Positions 62,767 through 64,000 of a stretch of DNA of 64,000 nucleotides are shown one piece after another. The position numbers and the translations under genes are program-made. The stretch spans positions 52,329 through 116,328 of the forward strand of contig PLRJ01000087.1 in assembly GCA_003163855.1 (NCBI GenBank), read 5' to 3'. The number at the start of each line of letters is the position of its first letter. Position 1 is the first letter of the stretch. Under the pieces are notes generated by a model, which saw nothing but the letters and a program-made list of their open reading frames with translations, ran no database searches and was not told the origin of the DNA. The stretch is from Bryobacterales bacterium. Lineage in GTDB: Bacteria; Acidobacteriota; Terriglobia; Bryobacterales; Bryobacteraceae.

Positions 62767-64000
62767 ATGCCGGAGCATTCTAAAACTGTCTTCCAATCCG
62801 CGCTCAATGAGGCGCGTAAACTCGTCGACCAAGCTCAAGCATCGGCATCAGCTTCGCTTTCCTTCAAGGGTCTCGCCATCCGGGAACTGCCTTCCAACTT
62901 GGTGGAGCTTAGCAATCTTACCCATCTCGACCTTGGCGGATGCCGAGAGCTGGTCAGTCTGCGACCGCTCGCCGCCCTCACCAGCCTCCAGTCGCTCAAC
63001 TTGAGCGGCTGCTGGCAACTGGAGGATCTGCAACCGCTGGGCGCCCTCACCGGCCTGCAATCGCTCGACCTGCACCTATGCTGGCAACTGCAGGATCTGC
63101 AACCGCTGGCCGCCCTCACCAGCCTCCAATCGCTCGACCTTAGCGAGTGCTCGCACCTGCAGGACCTGCAACCGCTGAACGCCCTCACCAGCCTCCAGCT
63201 GCTCAACCTAAGTGATTGCCCGCAACTGCAGGATCTGCAACCGCTGGCCGCCTTCTCCAGCCTCCAATCGCTCAACCTAAGCTTTTGCTCGCAACTGCAG
63301 GATCTGCAACCGCTCACCGCCCTCACCAGCCTCCAATCGCTTAACCTGAGCCGCTGCGAGCAACTGCAGACTCTGCAAGCGCTGGCCAACCTCACCAGGC
63401 TCCAGTCGCTCGACCTGAGCGGCTGCCCGCAACTGCAGGATCTGCAACCGCTGGCCGCCCTCACCAGCCTCCATTCGCTCGACCTGAACGGTTGCTCGCA
63501 AATTCAGGACCTGCAGCCGCTCGCCGCCCTCACCAGCCTCCAGTCGCTCGACCTCAGCGAATGCTCGCAACTGCAGGATCTGCAACCGTTAGCCGACCGA
63601 TCCCACCTCCAATCGCTCGCTCTGAGAGGTTGCGAGCAACTGCAGGACCTGCAACCGCTCGCCGCCCTCACCAGCATCCAATCACTCAACCTGAGCTATT
63701 GCTCGCAACTGCAGGACCTGCAGCCGCTGACAACCCTCACCAGCCTCCAATCACTCACCCTGAGAGACTGCCCGCAACTGGAGGATCTGCAACCGCTAGC
63801 CGCTCTCACCACCCTCCAATCGCTCGACCTGAGCAGTTGCCCGCAAGTACAGGATCTGCAACCGCTCGCCGCCCTCACCAGCCTCCAATCGCTCGACCTT
63901 CGCGGTTGCTCGCAACTGCCGGATCTGCAACCGCTCGCCGCCCTCACCAGCCTCCAATCGCTCAGCGTGAGCAACTCCGAGCAACTGCAGGATCTGCAAC
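62767..64000 (+). CDS. Leucine-rich repeat protein (3' end outside window)
   Basis: A frame open from the ATG at 62767 to the window edge (411 codons), with stops in frame just upstream. The N-terminus (MPEHSKTVFQSALNEARKLV.. LAIRELPSNLVELSNLTHLDL) resembles the cap of LRR proteins that carry ROCO, TIR or similar domains. From ~residue 59 it is an array of 23-residue LRRs with the core LQDLQPLAALTSLQSLDLSG-C, an internalin/SDS22-like repeat where Cys takes the place of the usual Asn. At least 15 full repeats are visible. The other domains, if any, lie beyond the edge. It faces away from the toxin-antitoxin operon across 247 bp. LRR proteins bind other proteins; no ligand can be guessed. Confidence 0.87.
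   Translation, partial: MPEHSKTVFQSALNEARKLVDQAQASASASLSFKGLAIRELPSNLVELSNLTHLDLGGCRELVSLRPLAALTSLQSLNLSGCWQLEDLQPLGALTGLQSLDLHLCWQLQDLQPLAALTSLQSLDLSECSHLQDLQPLNALTSLQLLNLSDCPQLQDLQPLAAFSSLQSLNLSFCSQLQDLQPLTALTSLQSLNLSRCEQLQTLQALANLTRLQSLDLSGCPQLQDLQPLAALTSLHSLDLNGCSQIQDLQPLAALTSLQSLDLSECSQLQDLQPLADRSHLQSLALRGCEQLQDLQPLAALTSIQSLNLSYCSQLQDLQPLTTLTSLQSLTLRDCPQLEDLQPLAALTTLQSLDLSSCPQVQDLQPLAALTSLQSLDLRGCSQLPDLQPLAALTSLQSLSVSNSEQLQDLQ
62940..64000 (+). repeat. Tandem 69-bp repeats encoding the LRR array
   Basis: About 15 full copies plus a partial one of a 69-bp unit, with the near-invariant stretches CAGGATCTGCAACCGCT and GCCCTCACCAGCCTCCA. All copies keep the reading frame. Differences between copies are concentrated at solvent-facing and Cys-flanking codons (SGCWQLE, SECSHLQ, RGCEQLQ). 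The repeat continues past the window edge. Such identity invites slippage or unequal crossing over. Confidence 0.92.

Noticed and set aside
62835..63999. Several minus-strand frames through the repeat region rich in Ser, Cys and Arg
   Set aside because: They are mirror images of the plus-strand LRR codons; the plus frame gives a canonical LRR pattern and stays open for over 1.2 kb.
62940..64000. Regular 69-bp repeats as a possible CRISPR array
   Set aside because: There are no unique spacers; the whole unit is repeated and stays in one reading frame coding for LRRs.

Overview
The window looks like chromosomal DNA of a GC-rich soil bacterium, most likely an acidobacterium of the Solibacter/Bryobacter type. 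This is inferred from content, not from a marker gene: large secreted fibronectin-type-III proteins, several Hanks-type Ser/Thr kinases, short secreted proteins with a 'PDFSGTW' start, a VanZ-like protein and many Tat-type secreted enzymes. I see no rRNA or tRNA gene and no CRISPR array.

About 0-39.7 kb is an extracellular-polysaccharide locus made of two divergent Wzx/Wzy-type gene sets that meet at a 0.76-kb intergenic region (21350-22113). The minus-strand set (transcribed right to left) encodes a WecG/TagA-type glycosyltransferase fused to a STAS domain, a Wzy-like polymerase, a processive-type GT2, a serine-acetyltransferase-like protein, a Wza-like exporter, a Wzz/Wzc-like co-polymerase, three more glycosyltransferases, a hexapeptide acetyltransferase, a Wzx-like flippase, a very large secreted glycosidase-like FnIII protein, a further glycosyltransferase, an acyltransferase-3 protein and VanZ. 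The plus-strand set encodes an acyltransferase-3 protein, Wzz, a CpsD-like ATPase relic, Wza, Wzy, Wzx, two glycosyltransferases (GT4-like and GT9), another acyltransferase-3 protein, a one-module NRPS, a FemAB/GNAT-like transferase and a second secreted glycosidase-like protein. The C-terminus of a third paralogue lies at the left edge. Neither set has a recognisable initiating phosphoglycosyltransferase or nucleotide-sugar genes, so both must draw on genes elsewhere.

About 40.1-54.0 kb is a signalling and envelope region: an M48 metallopeptidase, a VWA-FHA membrane protein, a membrane Ser/Thr kinase, a PP2C phosphatase, a zinc-ribbon FHA protein, a zinc-ribbon membrane protein, two further Ser/Thr kinases facing the other way (one fused to a PstS-like binding domain and an OmpA domain), and two secreted proteins that share a BamE-like C-terminal module. 

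About 54.2-59.9 kb holds a broken alcohol dehydrogenase gene, a small secreted protein, a Tat-exported type-B carboxylesterase, and a multi-GAF histidine kinase with an atypical receiver protein. From 59.8 to 62.5 kb a minus-strand operon carries an unknown 346-residue protein, a RelE/HigB-like toxin and a long XRE antitoxin-like protein. Divergent from it and running off the right edge is a leucine-rich-repeat protein with at least 15 near-identical 69-bp repeats. This right end has the look of an accessory or defence-type region.
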